A stretch of 64,000 nucleotides of DNA from Chiua virens. Taxonomy: Eukaryota; Basidiomycota; Agaricomycetes; Boletales; Boletaceae. The position numbers were made by a program, and so were the translations under genes. The DNA lies in contig JAHNUO010000014.1 in assembly GCA_019787685.1 (NCBI GenBank), forward strand, positions 186,001 to 250,000, written 5' to 3'. The notes below the pieces were generated by a model, which worked only from the letters and a program-made list of their open reading frames with translations, made no database searches and was not told the DNA's origin. Positions 23,057 through 35,159 of the stretch are shown here, in pieces. The first letter of the stretch is position 1, and each line of letters begins with the position of its first letter.

Positions 23057-24984
23057 CTACCCCTTTGCAAGTGCCGTTCTGAGTCTTTGCCGTCTTCTTA
23101 GGTGGCGGCTCAGACCGTTCACTCTTTTTCTTCTGTTTCTCCGCGGTTGCTGGTGGGATGCCAGCATCGTTTTCTTTGCCGGAAAATCCGATGCGGCATT
23201 GTCACGCCATGCGCGCTGAGACTCTATCAGCTTTCGTTTTAGTCGTCCGTTGAATAAGGTAGCGGTTGTCGCATCGGCGACGACATTCTGGGCTGGTGGC
23301 AAACAAATCGTATCGGGCTCTGTTCGGGGGAGTTCAGACACCGGCTGCACTGCAATGTCGGCGAGCGGCTGGTGTGACAAGGAAAGAGAGTCCGACGATC
23401 CAATTGGAATGGTGGAAAACTCGCTCGCGGGTGTTTCCAGGTTGAGTAGTACTTCAAGTTGGCCACTGGGTACCGTATCGAATCTGTGGCCTTGCTCGAC
23501 GTTACTGCTAGTGTACACTCCGAAACGGCCTGCGTCCACCGCGAACAAAGTCATATCAAAAGTTGGACCTCCTAGGGCTGTGTTCTCCAGGAAGGGGTTG
23601 CTCCGAGTCCATAGGTTGTTATCCATAGGCAATGATGTGTCGTTGAGCATGGCCGAAAAGAATCCAGGATCAATACCGCTGAAAGGATCCGATGAGACAT
23701 ATTCGGTAGACGTCACCGCAGCGATTGATGCGGCATCGTGATTGCCTGAGAACATTGCAAGATGTGTGTTGGGTGGCGCCGTAGAGGTGGTCAAGTTCGC
23801 AAGTTCTGTGGTCGGCAGTGTGATAGAACTCATAGGCGAGCTTGCAAAATCGGATGGTGGTGTGACAGAAGCAATCGAACTTGCGAGGTCCGCAGTCGGC
23901 GGCATGATGGCAACGGTCGAGTTTGCAAGACCCCCGGTAGGCACTGTCACGGAACTGGTACTAGTGCCTGCAAGATGTGTGGCGCCAGTTGGTGTTGCAG
24001 GACAAGCGGTGGGCAATGTTGCAAGATAGAGTGGCTTCGCCAGAGGGAACGAGATATAAATTCCACCCGGTGAGAGTGACTCGGAATGGTGATTCTCGGG
24101 CTCGTCCCCATCGACGCTCATTGCTTCTTGTTCTGTGATCCCTCCTTCCCTGTTGCCACGGGCCGCCTCGCCATCGCCATCGCCGACCTCGATCTGCCTC
24201 TCCCCACCGTCGTGGTTTGCACCGATGCCATTGTTGTCACCTTCGTCGAATTCGCTGTCGACACAGTAGAAATGATCGGCATTGATCGGCTGTGCAGCCT
24301 GAGACCGAGAGGGCTTATTCTCTGAGTACAGATGGTCAGTGAACTATCCGAGTCTAGTATATTGCATCTGCGTAGACTTACCGAATGCCCTCCCTAAGTA
24401 CTCGCCATATGCCGCCACGACCTCTGTATCGAAGTTGGCATAGACATCAGAGAAATCCAGACGGTCGCCAGTTTGTCCCACATGAAGACTTTGAGTCGTA
24501 CAACACAGTGAGTGACAGTACTCGGTCAATGAGATGATAATACAGATCTTGGTATCATATTGCTACTCGTAGTATCCAAAGGATCGGGGCCGCCCATCAA
24601 GACGCTGAAATGCCAGCCAGTCTGGCTACTCAAGTGCTCCAGAACACGTCGGAGAGCGGGAACACACTGCTCGATGTTACTTGCCACGATATTAGTTGCC
24701 AGCTACCGTGCAATTTTTATAACTCACCTGCGGCGTAACAGCGCCCGCGTGCCATTGTAACCAGCGATGGAGTTGTGATTGGCGACGTTGGATGGCGTCA
24801 GAGTGTGTGTTAGCTTGCTCTTCGGTCAGACTTGCTTCTAACGGCACATTTGACAGCACAAGAGGACGCTCCGCCCACTTCCGGAACCAACGGTTATAGA
24901 GATCAGGCCATTGAGTCGCTTGAAGGTGGTCAGCTCGTCAAGGAGCCAAAGTTTCTGCTCCTTGGAGGTCCATTCTAGTGGCAT
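23057..24984 (-). CDS. Uncharacterised Agaricomycete family protein, one likely frameshift
   Basis: The ATG at 24984 starts MPLEWTSKEQKLWLLDELTT. A frame change follows, then WPDLYNRWFRKWAERPLVLS, PLEASLTEEQANTHSDAIQR, HLSSQTGWHFSVLMGGPDP, LHVGQTGDRLDFSDVYANF and EYLGRAFG. The last exon runs from about 24321 to 23057. I recognise this as a large, functionally uncharacterised Agaricomycete family that resembles a DNA-associated protein with a basic, coiled tail. The last exon encodes four or five imperfect 17-18 residue repeats (P-T/P-x-x-LA-x-S-x-x-S-V/I-T-x-P-T), ending in an Arg-rich segment (RRNRRKRVNGLSRHLRRRQR). The repeats correspond to TTGCAAG-containing DNA units. The frameshift near 24930 may inactivate it. 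Confidence 0.5.
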
Positions 24985-25299
24985 CTTTTCTAACATAAGA
25001 ACGATGTACGCTTGGACCCGGAGTACTAAAAATCACCTTGTCTAAGTTTGAGTATTCGAAATTCGTACAGTAGGCGGCGTATCAGTGGCAGTTCAGCGAA
25101 AAAAATGCTGAAATGGTAGAGAGGTGTGTCAACCAGAGACGGCGTGTCAACTGGGACCGCTGGAGAACGATTGCAAATGTAGTGAGAAGCGAGAAGAGAA
25201 ATGGGTATGACTTGGAGAAACTTGTGAGAGACAAGTACCACACTTTTATAGGGCCGGCGATAATTGCTGTACCAGTAAACAGACCTTTTGAAGCGAATG

Positions 25300-25760
25300 T
25301 GATGGCTGAGATAATTCTTGTCAGTGAACTCTTCACAACAAACCGGATGTAAGTTTAAAACCCACCGTGACGACACCAATCCGATCAAGATCGTGCAGCA
25401 TGAAATCACCACTGGCACATCAATTGGCAATACGAGACTGAGGACCCATTTAGCAAGTCGCAATAATTTGAAACAAACAGTTCTGAATCAGAGCGAATGA
25501 CGTAGCCCATATAATTCTCATTAGTGATCTCTCTAATGACACCGATCCGATTAGGATTGTGCGACATGAAATCACCATGTCACCAACCTCTCCACAACAA
25601 ACAGTATGTAAAGTTCAAAGTTCACCGCAACGACACCGATCCGATCAGGTTTGTGCAACATGAAATCACCATATGTCAGCAACCTCTATAACAAACAGGA
25701 TATAACGCTCAGAACTAACCGCAATGACACCGACCTGACAAAGTTTGTGTAGCACTGTAG
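25300..25760 (+). repeat. 92 bp tandem repeat, about three and a half copies
   Basis: The core GACACCGATCCGAT followed by ATGAAATCACCA recurs at about 25374, 25539 and 25631, with a partial copy at 25723. The last three are exactly 92 bp apart and each carries AACAAAC.GTATGTAA-like text. The stretch 24985-25299 and the repeats themselves hold no supported gene. Confidence 0.65.
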
Positions 25761-26287
25761 GGGCTCGTTCCGCTGCGTTGGCGAAACGAGGAAGGCGAAT
25801 GCGACTGCGGAAGGGGAAGGAGACTGAGCCGGTGTTGGGTTGGTGAGTTTGGTGAGAAAGAGCGAACGCGTGTGTGCGTCAGAGAGCGAGTCGAGTCGGA
25901 AAACGTGCGGGATCGGCGGAATCGAAAAGCGTGCGGAACGTCGGAAGACTTCGGATTGACTGAAACGATACTGATGATAATGATCAATTGATTGACTTTT
26001 TTTGGACACGGATTGTACACAGTAGCTTATATACGAAGGGGGAAAGGCTATGAAGTGAGTAGTAATGGATAGGCTTAGAAACGACTGAATTAGGCTGAGT
26101 AACAATGACAAATAAAATGAAAAATACGCATGAAGGCGCTGAGCCTTCCGGACCAGATCGGTAGCCGGACGCGGAGCAGTCCTTACACACTTTCAGAAAC
26201 ACGTCCTATTCGCCGGATACACTTCTTTGGTTTGCCAAGTTTGGGAGGGACATGGTGGGATTCATCGAGTAGGGTACGAATCCGAAG

Positions 26288-26803
26288 ATGAAGAAAGTCT
26301 CGAAGGTGCTGGTGAAGCGTTGTAAACTGGACCCGGAGACCCCGCAGAAAATCGTAGATATGGTGGGAAAAGGAGATCCGGAGATGCAGCGTGCACTACC
26401 TAGGATCGTAGAAGTAAATCTGCTGGCACGGTTCCCAGAAGCTCTTGCCGACCCCGGGAAAGAGGCGGAGGATAGGGACGAGGACGGTGTGACGTTGAGC
26501 CCGGACACTGGGGACGCAACTTCTGACGAGGAGGAGGAAGATAGTCGGCGTTCGGAGATTGGGATGGTGGTGGTCCCTCGGCTTTCGAGTGCGAGCTTTG
26601 AAGGGAAGACAACGGGAGGGGAGCAGCAGGCACAGGGCGGGAATAAAGAAGAAGATAGTCTCTCTAACGTAGAATTGAATGCCGCAGGAAGGCAGAAAAT
26701 GAAGCGAACTCATACATGGCGACACCGAACTCGAATAACGCGGATGGAGCTGGAACTCCTGTCTCCGTTAGGGGGACCGCTGGACTATCAGAAACCCCAC
26801 TGA
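26288..26803 (+). CDS. Uncharacterised acidic/charged protein
   Basis: The ATG at 26288 gives MKKVSKVLVKRCKLDPETPQ and an acidic middle (DATSDEEEEDSRRSEIG). The usable frame may shift near 26710 into a second ORF (MATPNSNNADGAGTPVS ... QVERLMEELIQPGLSRLAA) that ends at 26931. No domain is recognised. A repeat tract follows. Confidence 0.35.
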   Translation: MKKVSKVLVKRCKLDPETPQKIVDMVGKGDPEMQRALPRIVEVNLLARFPEALADPGKEAEDRDEDGVTLSPDTGDATSDEEEEDSRRSEIGMVVVPRLSSASFEGKTTGGEQQAQGGNKEEDSLSNVELNAAGRQKMKRTHTWRHRTRITRMELELLSPLGGPLDYQKPH

Positions 26804-26969
26804 ACCCGCAGCGTAGCGATTGCCTCCCCTCCCTTTATCAAAGGAACATTCAAGTTGAGCGATTAATGGAGGAACTTATCCAACCAGGACTGTCTCGTCT
26901 CGCAGCGTCCGGCAGGATACAGGGCGATTGAGAGACGAGCCTGACCTGGACGCCAGCAGTGCTGTCTCT

Positions 26970-27240
26970 TCCCCTGGTGCCAGGGAAGGTGCCAAGCAGT
27001 CGAAGGAAGAGCCCAACCCGGGTGACGCCAACAGAACTTTCCCTTTCACTAGTCAGGGAGGGTATCGGACGGTCGAAGGAAGAACTCAACCTGGGTGGCG
27101 AAGGCAGACCTACCCCTACTCCTAGTGTCAGGAGACGAACGGAGGAAGAACCCAACCTGGATCGCGCGGGAAGAGCCACTCCTTCCCCTAGTGTCAAGGA
27201 GAATGTCAAGGAGTCGAAGGAAGAGCCCGGCGCCAGTTAA
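26970..27240 (+). repeat. Coding-type minisatellite, about 66-72 bp units
   Basis: Four units encode variations on SKEEPNPG..(N/G)R.(F/T)P.TPS. They contain the DNA core GAAGGAAGAGCCCAACC and share CCTAGTGTCA(A/G)GGAG ends. Frames change between units, so a continuous protein is not preserved. From 27245 to 28095 no gene is supported. Confidence 0.5.
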
Positions 27241-28139
27241 GTTAATCCTTCCTCTAGCATCTGGGAGATAAGGACATCCATGACATGGATAGTGATGTTA
27301 TGCCTCCTACCAAGGCTACCGTGCAGCTGAAACGGGTGCCAATTCTTGGGCAGGCAACGCTGGGTCTGTTGTCCCTGCGCGGGACAGTCAGGGGCAAACG
27401 AAGAAGGCATCCAACCCGGACAGCAAAACCAAGACTTGGAAATATGGGAGTGGCGCGGTTCTACAACTGAACATGGCCGCCGTGTGAGTGCGCACGCATC
27501 GAAGCCTTACTGCATTCTTTTCACACGGCCTGCAGGCAACGTCATATGAGCAGGGTATCTCGACTCTGACAATGAGATCAAGGGACCAGGATTTGGCCAG
27601 CTTAAGGCTCTCTCGAAAGCTCACGTACATACTTTGAACCTCTCTAAAATTTTGCACCCAGTTTCATCCATTTTGTGATCATTAGATGCAAAGATAGTAC
27701 GTCTTGAGCATTCCGTTCAGAAACTACACTTGGAGTTCGCTACATACCGAGACAACGCTGATACAGTTGACATACTCATAATGCATACAGTAGTGATGCA
27801 TGAAACTACTACATAGAGTTTGGGTCGGTCCCATCGTGGGGCCAGCCAAAATTATCAAAAATTGCATAACGCATATTGCATTGACGCTCGGAAGCGAATA
27901 TGCATCATGACATAGCAATTCAGTAGGCTCGGACTTGAAAGCTTGACGCGTGGCGATGATGCATGTACTGGTTCCATTCCACGCTGTAGACTTTGTCATC
28001 TTGACTGCTCGTTGACTGGCTGCCGGCAAACAAAGGTTTTTTTTGGCTGTCTTCGCACCAGTACTGCACCACAAGGGACATTCGGAGTTGATGAAGTGGG
28101 TACAGTATGTATGTATGCACGAAATGCGCATAGACCATC

Positions 28140-28640
28140 TTGGATGTCATGCGAAGGCTCGCCGAGGCGGGACTCAAGATCCCGGACAGAATCACACTGC
28201 GCCCTCAGAATCCAGTTACAAGAGGAGGAAGCGCAGCTAATGGAAATGGTGACCCAACACTCTCAAATCACACAATCGGATTTTTGATCCACCCACCCTT
28301 GAAGATCTCGTGGACCCTTCTGAGGAAAAAGAGATTAGTAGGCGGAGCTGAACCGGAGCGACGAAGCGATTGGTCGAAGTGCGGCACGAGATGGCGGTTG
28401 CAAAGGGCGAGGTGATCGAGGTCAAGAGTGATGACGACGACAACGACACTTCCAAGCTATTGATATCGCGTGCAGAAGCAATATGTCGATGTCTGATGTT
28501 CGAGCGCGCTGTGAAGAAGCATGGTGACATTGAAGATATACTTGAGCTGCCTTACATTCTTTATCGTTTCATGCGAAGCTTCGGCGCCAGGAGTCCTTTG
28601 AAGCGAAACAGACTACATTAGATAGGTACATGCCGAGCTG
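28140..28640 (+). pseudogene. pogo/Tigger-type transposase, C-terminal relic
   Basis: Successive frames give LEDLVDPSEEKEISRRS, VRHEMAVAKGEVIEV, acidic SDDDDND, LLISRAEAICRCLMFERAV, KKHGDIEDILELPYILYRFM and, after a one-base frame change near 28585, RRQESFEAKQTTLDRYMP. This order matches the C-terminal tail of fungal pogo (Fot1/Tigger) DDE transposases. The end, QTTLDRYM, has the form of a PCNA-interacting PIP box, known in pogo transposases. The catalytic DDE domain is absent, so the relic is inactive. Confidence 0.6.
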
Positions 28641-29008
28641 TTGTTTTCGTTGCTCAGGTTGTCGTCGGGTGAGGGTACCGTGGGAAAACATGCGCTTGCA
28701 TATTCCTCATAATGCCTTAAAAAAAAAACTGGTCCCGACGGTATGCATTATGAGTGTGTCGACTGTAGTCTCATTCAAGCCCATGAGCAGAAGCCTATCA
28801 GGGAGAAACACTGTACGCTCAGGGACCCATAGCCTCAGGGAAAAGTCAGGAGCGTGATAATCTCATCTATAGTGTTACACGGGTTTATAATCATTTTCCA
28901 CTTGTTAAAAATTAGATTATAAGGGATTATTCCTGATTCTTCCGTGACGCGGCTATGATCATACATTAAATTCATTTTCAACCACAGATCTCCGCAGTCA
29001 GTACACTG

Positions 29009-29892
29009 ATGTCACCCATCATTCAGAAAGTTATCGAGAAGGTCGATGAGAAGGGTATGGATATGTCGGCCACGCGGAACAGTGATGCGGTTGCGATCGT
29101 GATAACCAATCGTTTGCGAGAGGCCCTCAATCGAGAGAAAGCCAGGATGATGAACCCCAGTGATTTGGTGGAGTGCCTTTCGTTGGACGCGTGTTCCCAC
29201 CGGTCTCTCACAATGGAGGAACGACGCCCCTCAATCTTGCTTCTACACAGCACTCCCTTCCTCCTTCCATCACTCTCTATGTCTGCATGCCTGTCATTGT
29301 GCGTCTTCGGAATCTGCCGACAGATCTCAGGACAACCAATGGGTCGCGATGAATCGTGTGCAAATTTTTCACCAGTAAATGACCTTGGACTGACCTACCA
29401 TACTGGTGCTTATGTGGAATTCTCGCACTGCAAAGTCGAGCTGTCAGATCTTTCACCCAAGTACTTTGCTATCGTACTTGTAAAGTGGTCTTTTATGACC
29501 TTGTTAAAGGTAAGTGATGGAACTGAAGAGAGAGCCGGAATTGATTGTCTCCAGCTTCCTATTCAACCTGCTTTTGCCGTCGCGGGGCATTCAGCACAAG
29601 GGGAAAAGGCCACGGTGGACCTTTCCGAAGGGAGATTTTCTACCTATGTTGCAGCCTCGACTCGGTGCGCATACACGAGAGGGTTCATTTCTGACCAGAC
29701 CCATTACTCTGCAAGACTTGAATAAGCCCTTACCACCTGATTCACTTGCCGAAGTTAGCCGCTTTGAGGCTTTACAACACAATACGTATGTATGGTATGG
29801 TCTACGTTCTGGAAATGAATCCACAACTCGTGAGAAGCTTCTCTTCAATGTCTCAAAGCAGGCATATCCCTTCTCTCCCCCAAGAACGTGAT
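29009..29892 (+). pseudogene. Helitron/PIF1-like helicase, C-terminal relic
   Basis: Across two frames the region shows MPVI.LRNLPTDLR..NGS-like text, YVEFSHCKVELSDLSPKYF, then LPIQPAFAVAGHSAQGE (family: GHSAQGKT), VDLSEGRFSTYVAASTR, and in the other frame FLTRPITLQDLNKPLPPDSL and EVSRFEALQHNTYVWYG. These are the last motifs of the SF1 helicase domain of Agaricomycete Helitron Rep/Hel proteins. Walker A and B motifs are missing. The frame changes near 29510 and 29690. A Helitron N-terminal ORF of the other module lies at 44.7-46.3 kb. Confidence 0.65.
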
Positions 29893-29963
29893 AACGCAGT
29901 CAATAACTATTGGATGGATTATCTGAAGTGAGTCAAGTCGGGAAATCAATCCTCAAGGATTTA

Positions 29964-32584
29964 CTAAGACAAGATTAGCACTGGCCTAACTCGCGTGTCA
30001 TCCCGCGAAACCTGGCATGGTAGCATTTCCTTGTACTGGGAGAAGAGGGCAGTGGCGAACTTGAACCAGCTGGCGTTGTCGATTTCCACAGATGGTGTGT
30101 AGGGGATCCCAGCATTGCTGCAGTCGGCTACAAACTGTTCTGTGCCCGCATCTGGGAAGGAGCCATACAGGAGCTGATTTGTAGATTGTTTGGAAGCCCA
30201 TAGCTGCCAATCTGGGACCCATTCTTTAAGTTAGGACCGCGTAAGTCTTTCACCCCAGATTTGTGCACCTGCCAAACTCTTCAGAATTCAACACCCAACT
30301 GTCCGGAATGGTAGTGACGTCCTTTGGAGGAGCCGGGGTGTCCCTGTTGTACATCAGCGCGAGGAATGTAGTGAGGTGATCAGATTGAAGTGGTTGGATG
30401 CAAAGAAGCGGGCGTTCCTGCGTTGGAGGTTTGGTGTTTGGACTATACCAGTGCTTGAGAACATCGCCAAGGAATGCCCATCTTAGCCGATCTGCAAATT
30501 CCCCCACACACGCTGCATTTTTCCGAAGCTTCTCTGGTAGGCGTCCGTCGACCGACGCATACCAAAGGCAATAGATAACATGATTCAATAATCGGAACGC
30601 GACCTTGCAAGAGCTGGGAATCCAAAGATAATGGACCTCCCCGTTTGCCTTGACAGAGAAGGCATCCAACGATTTGTTGTAGGACCCACAGTGAAGAAAT
30701 AGAGGAAACCAGTCCGAGCGGCCAGGGGTATTCAGCCACAATTTGAGGGCTGCATCAAGCATGGCAGTAATCACGGGCGAGTCTGGGGAATGCATCGGTT
30801 CGTCATCTTGGCTCTGGCTGCCGGAGCAGTCTGGGGTTGTCAAGACACCTACTACTGACATGGGCTCCTCGAGAGGCGGGGCGTTGTTGGACAAGAATTG
30901 TGTACCGCCCAGAGTGCTATGGGAATCTGGGAGAGGGTCGGAAGGAGGTTCGGCCACCGGCTGAGGATTGGATGCCATTGGCTGATCACCAGCAGGTGGC
31001 TCGACCGCTGGCTGAGGTTGGCATTCGGATTCCTGACCTCTAGCAGAGGGCCCAGAATCTGGGAAGGGGGGTTTGCCATCGGTTGAGGATCGAATGTCAT
31101 TGGCTGACCAGCAAGTGGCTCAACATCTGGCTGAGGTGGGCAGGCGGATTCCTGACCTCTAGCAGAGGGCCCGGGCCCTTCAAGATTGTCGCATGGCATG
31201 AGTTGATCAGTGGACAAGTTTGCTGGCATAGTACTGGGCAAGGTCGGACGTTGAGGTGCTATGGAGGGGGATACCATGTGTTTTGGGAGAGATACTGCGA
31301 GTTCATCGCCGCTTTCGGAGGAACAATTTGATTGGGCAGCCGCATCGAATTCAGTACATAAATCCCACTCATCAGCAAAAGCATCATAGCGCTGTTGCGC
31401 ACCATGATAGTCGGGCCACCTCTCCGTGTAGTTATCGAAACCAATGGGGGTGCGGATTCGGAATCCATTTTCCTCTTCCCAATAGAACACATTGGCGCCT
31501 TTCCGTCCGGGCGCCCTTCCAGCTTTTGCATTCTGGATCCGTTGCTCTCTCTTTTGTTTTTCTTTGGGTGGTTCCCGCTTCATAATCTGCAAGTACTCCA
31601 CAGCCTGCCTAGCAAAAAAATCCTGCCATGTCTCCCCAAGTCTCTGGCCACTTCCTCTGTGAGGCCGTGGAGCGATGAGAGTGGGGGCAGAAGGGGATTG
31701 CTGTACAAATGGGGCATCGGTAGAAGGTTGGGGGATAGTGGAGAAGGTGGAAGGGCGGCCATATCCATCAACGGCACTCCTGAGAATTGCCTCGGAGGGG
31801 TAGCAGTATCTGTTGATCCACTCGGCATCGACCACGCTCTCAGCAGCACGTTTAAAGCTCGGCCGACGGCATCCATCCCAAATCCCCCAGTATATATAGA
31901 TGGGCACATGTGCATCGACCATAGGGCGAATGCATGGCAAGGAATCTTTATCCCCGAGATTTACCACAGCCCCAACTCGTGGATTGTCCTTAGAGAATTC
32001 AGCAACGGGGGAGGTTCTAAGCATCTCCACCATGGTCGATGAAGTCCCATGTAAGGGGGGTCACCAGTGGAGTCATTGATGTTCCTCCTGTAGTGGGAAA
32101 TCCGCCAGGCACAGAGCGTTATAAGGTGCTGGAAGGCGCCAATTGCGCGCTTCACCGTCTGACAAGCATCCTCCTTTTATCTCCAGGAAACCGCGTAGTT
32201 GGCATCGGACGGTACAGGTTTCACCTGAACCCTAGAATCGCCGGCAGGGAGGACCTCAAATACTTGGGTAAGGAAGGTGTCCAGCTGAACCCACTTCTCA
32301 AGGAGATCTGAGCGGAGACTGAACCGCCCGTTTGAGTGAACGATGTGTTTAGTATTGTCAAAGTCATAGAGACATGAGAAGAGCGGCACTCCGCTCAGTG
32401 GACGTCGCATAGCATATGGTATGTGCGGATATTCAGCAGACATCCAACGAATTTTGCTAATGTGTGTGAGAATATCGCTCCAATCACCAGGGGCGATACG
32501 GGGCAGGATGGTAGTGGGGAGTGCATGTGGCGTATTAGGGGAGGTAAAGACACGGCGTGATTCAGATTCGAAGAATGTATACAT
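29964..32584 (-). pseudogene. Large uncharacterised Agaricomycete family, decayed copy
   Basis: The ATG at 32584 gives MYTFFESESRRVFTSPN and later DWSDILTHISKIRWMSAEYP, VPSDANYAVSWR, then an in-frame TAA at about 32155. Coding continues in shifted frames: MLRTSPVAEFSKDNPRVGAV, VPIYIYWGIWDG, GETWQDFFARQAVEYLQIMK, APGRKGANVFYWEEENGFR, YDAFADEWDLCTEFD. After a Pro-rich repeat there is another frame change at the C run near 31065, then LWLNTPGRSDWFPLFLHCG and a tail DWQLWASKQSTNQLLYGSFP ending at 29964. I know the family as abundant in Agaricomycetes but without assigned function. A stop and at least two frameshifts make this a pseudogene. Confidence 0.55.
30958..31205 (-). repeat. Two 123 bp tandem units inside the decayed gene
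   Basis: Copies at 30959-31081 and 31082-31205 share GGATTCCTGACCTCTAGCAG and the GGCTGAGG/GGTTGAGGAT-CATTGGCTGA start. Each encodes GPSARGQES-C-PQP-VEP-AG-QPM in the same frame once a single-base change in the intervening C run is allowed for. Confidence 0.65.
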
Positions 32585-32614
32585 TGGAGAGCTAATTGGA
32601 TGGATGATGAGCAA

Positions 32615-33292
32615 GACATGTGTGACCTAGTGATAGCTGGAACTTACGAATTGGCAATATATATTGAGTGGGAAGCAGATTTAGATCTAACTTAGCGATG
32701 GTGAGGGGATGTGGGCTGAGCCGCGGAAGAGATCGCCTTGAGCGAGGGAGGCAATCACCGTAAGTCACTGAAAACTGGGGTAAAACGTCGACTACTTGAT
32801 TGCGCAAGCTACTGAACTAGCTGTGCTGAGGAGTCGGAGTCGGAGCCTCTCAGGCTTGTTCACCAAACGGGCAGGACCGCTTGGAACCTATAATTAGAAC
32901 TCCGCATGCACTCACAGAACGAAGTCACGCTGCCAATATTTAGAGGCATCATGGAAATTAATTCCGGAGAATAGGACAACAGCCACCATCCTTGTATATG
33001 TACAGGATGTAGCTAACGTGCGGAGCAGCGACTGGCGAAGTTGGTCCTTTCAGGTACCTTGTCTACTATCGACTACAATTGACGGGATTTGATCGAATGT
33101 GTCTACGACGACACACGTCCCACAAATCTTGTTATATCACCTCAATAACGGTTCTCTACCGTTTGCTGTGGCAGGCACATTTACCCGGGCATCGCGGCCC
33201 ACTTTGCACAGACAATCCACAAGTGAGTGCGAATCCCATAGAATGAGACCTGTGCTGACAATGTGATCTTGCTTGATTCCGAATCTTTTTGA
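32615..33292. other. No gene recognised
   Basis: Spacer between two relics. Short ORFs only. Confidence 0.35.
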
Positions 33293-33595
33293 TTGTCTCG
33301 CCAATTGAGTCTAAGAGTTCAAGACAAATCCGGGGTGGTATGGGACCGGAGTTTTCCCACTTGCGTTCGAGCGCCAGCAAGGCTATTACTTGGGCCAGCG
33401 TTCTCTGTCAGAGATCTTAAGGAAAGCGCATGTGTCATTACTGCCATTTTAGACGTCAGTACCAGCGAACGCACCATCAACGGCGACGTGAAAATCAAGA
33501 TTGGGAGCGCCATTGAGCCCTTTGCCGAGAATGAGCTCAAGTTTGCAAATGGGATGGAGATCGAGGCAAACATCGCGATCTTTACCACTGGGTAA
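33293..33595 (+). pseudogene. Flavin monooxygenase-like fragment
   Basis: The frame contains GDVKIKIGSAIEPFAENELK then FANGMEIEANIAIFTTG and a splice-donor-like GTAAGC. This matches the late NAD(P)/FAD-binding segment of basidiomycete flavin-containing monooxygenases (I..F...G..F.DG....D.....TG). The Rossmann GxGxxG start and the downstream third are not found nearby. I treat it as a single-exon remnant. Confidence 0.5.
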
Positions 33596-33613
33596 GCCCC
33601 CACAACCCTCACA

Positions 33614-35159
33614 CTAGATGGTCGGGCGACTCCATTGAAGATACAGAGACCGACGTGCTAGAATCCACGAAATCTGCGGCCCGCAGGTCGCTGATAAGGT
33701 GATTCCAGAATCCAGTGTATGGTCTGACTGAGGAAGGTGAGGTCCCCCGGTAGCGTATCCATCCAGGTTTGACTGGGAGCTGGGTGAGGGGTGGGTGGGT
33801 GTTGGCTTTCCAAGGGCAGGTGGGTTGCCGGGGAGGTTGGGACCCTGTGGAGCTACCTTTGGTATTTCCCCCCCGCTATTTTTAGGGAGGAAGTGCTCCC
33901 CATTTCTCAGTTTCACGGTTTCCACTTCGTACGGAGGATAAGTCATGGTAGGAGGACGAGGCGGAGGGACCGTCACATGGTGCAGTCCCTATCCAACACC
34001 GTGCAGCTCTGTTGCTTGCAATTGACGCAGAACCGGAGAGATGGTTTGGGAATGTGGCAATCTGCGGGATGCGGTCATCCGCTCCCCACTTTCCGCAGAT
34101 CTCCTGGCTGTCCAGTAAGCGGCTACCTTGTTGCCTTCGATGGTGACCCCGTTTTGGATGGCCTTATTAACCGCCACTGCGGAAAAGGAAACAATAGCGC
34201 GAGCAACCTTCTGGTCACATTTCCATACTTCCGGCCGCTATACCGGCAATCTTGCGAATAGCGTCTGCAGGCAGGCTAGAGCACCGTTCAATATGGGTCC
34301 GGACCCCCAGGATTTCTGCGTCCAGGGATCATGGTAAGAACTCCACAAGCGTGTGCGGTATGAAGTGCCTAGAAAGGAGTAATCAGTGACCAAGCTCCGT
34401 ACATCCAGGGACAACATTCTCATCCTGACAATGGACAGGTAGGAAACCGCTAACTGGTCAAAGAACAAAGACCGCAACTTAGCTACTAGTTCCTTGGGTG
34501 TGAGCTCCGTCGGGCGGTGCCATTGCATTCGATGTGACCTGATGGAGCTGGGCTTGGAGCCGGGCTTAATTCCTCACCAGGAGTTCCTCCTGGTGTTTAT
34601 TGAGGCCAGTTCCGGCCTCAGCGCAGGATAGAGGGCCTTGACTGTGGGTGGGGTGCTGGGGCACCACGGGGTGGCCTAACTTGAAAGTTTTTGATCCTGT
34701 CAATGGAACTATCGACGGTGGCTTTGCATTCTCAAAGAGCTGAGAGAACTTTGCTACCTGGCGTTCATCTTGCTCGCTGGTTTCTCTATTCAATCTAAGA
34801 AATTCTGGAGAGAGGGTATTGGGGGTCCCGGTGGGACAGATTCACGCATGTAGTATATAGCTATGGTACCGAGAACTTCTGCAAAGAGGGTTGTGACATT
34901 GGGGACGGTGAGGGCAAATTTGAAGAGAGCGATGACAAGGCCGGGCATGTGGTGATTGTCGGTGAGATCCAGGCGGTGTTCTCCTGGGAAGCCTGAGTTG
35001 TCGGGAGGGGATTTCCTGGTGGAGTCTTTCCTTTGAGCATCGATGATCTCTTGGACCTATTGCTAAAATAAAAGTCTTCCTGCCAGGTTTGGTAGGTTTG
35101 AGGCAACTGGTTGAGGAAGGAGGTCTCCCAGAAGCCATGAGAGGCCACAGGCCAGACAT
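33614..35159 (-). other. Unrecognised ORF group, minus strand
   Basis: Four minus-strand ORFs follow one another: TYQTWQEDFYFSNRSKRSSM near 35090, TSEQDERQVAKFSQLFENAK near 34770, LVAKLRSLFFDQLAVSYLS then LVTDYSFLGTSYRTRLWSSY near 34450, and a Pro-rich ORF at 33976-33614. They look like pieces of one spliced or decayed gene, but I could not join them or name the family. Confidence 0.3.

Noticed and set aside
33293..33600. A complete flavin monooxygenase gene
   Set aside because: Neither the FAD-binding N-terminus nor a C-terminal continuation is found within several kb, so it is called a fragment.
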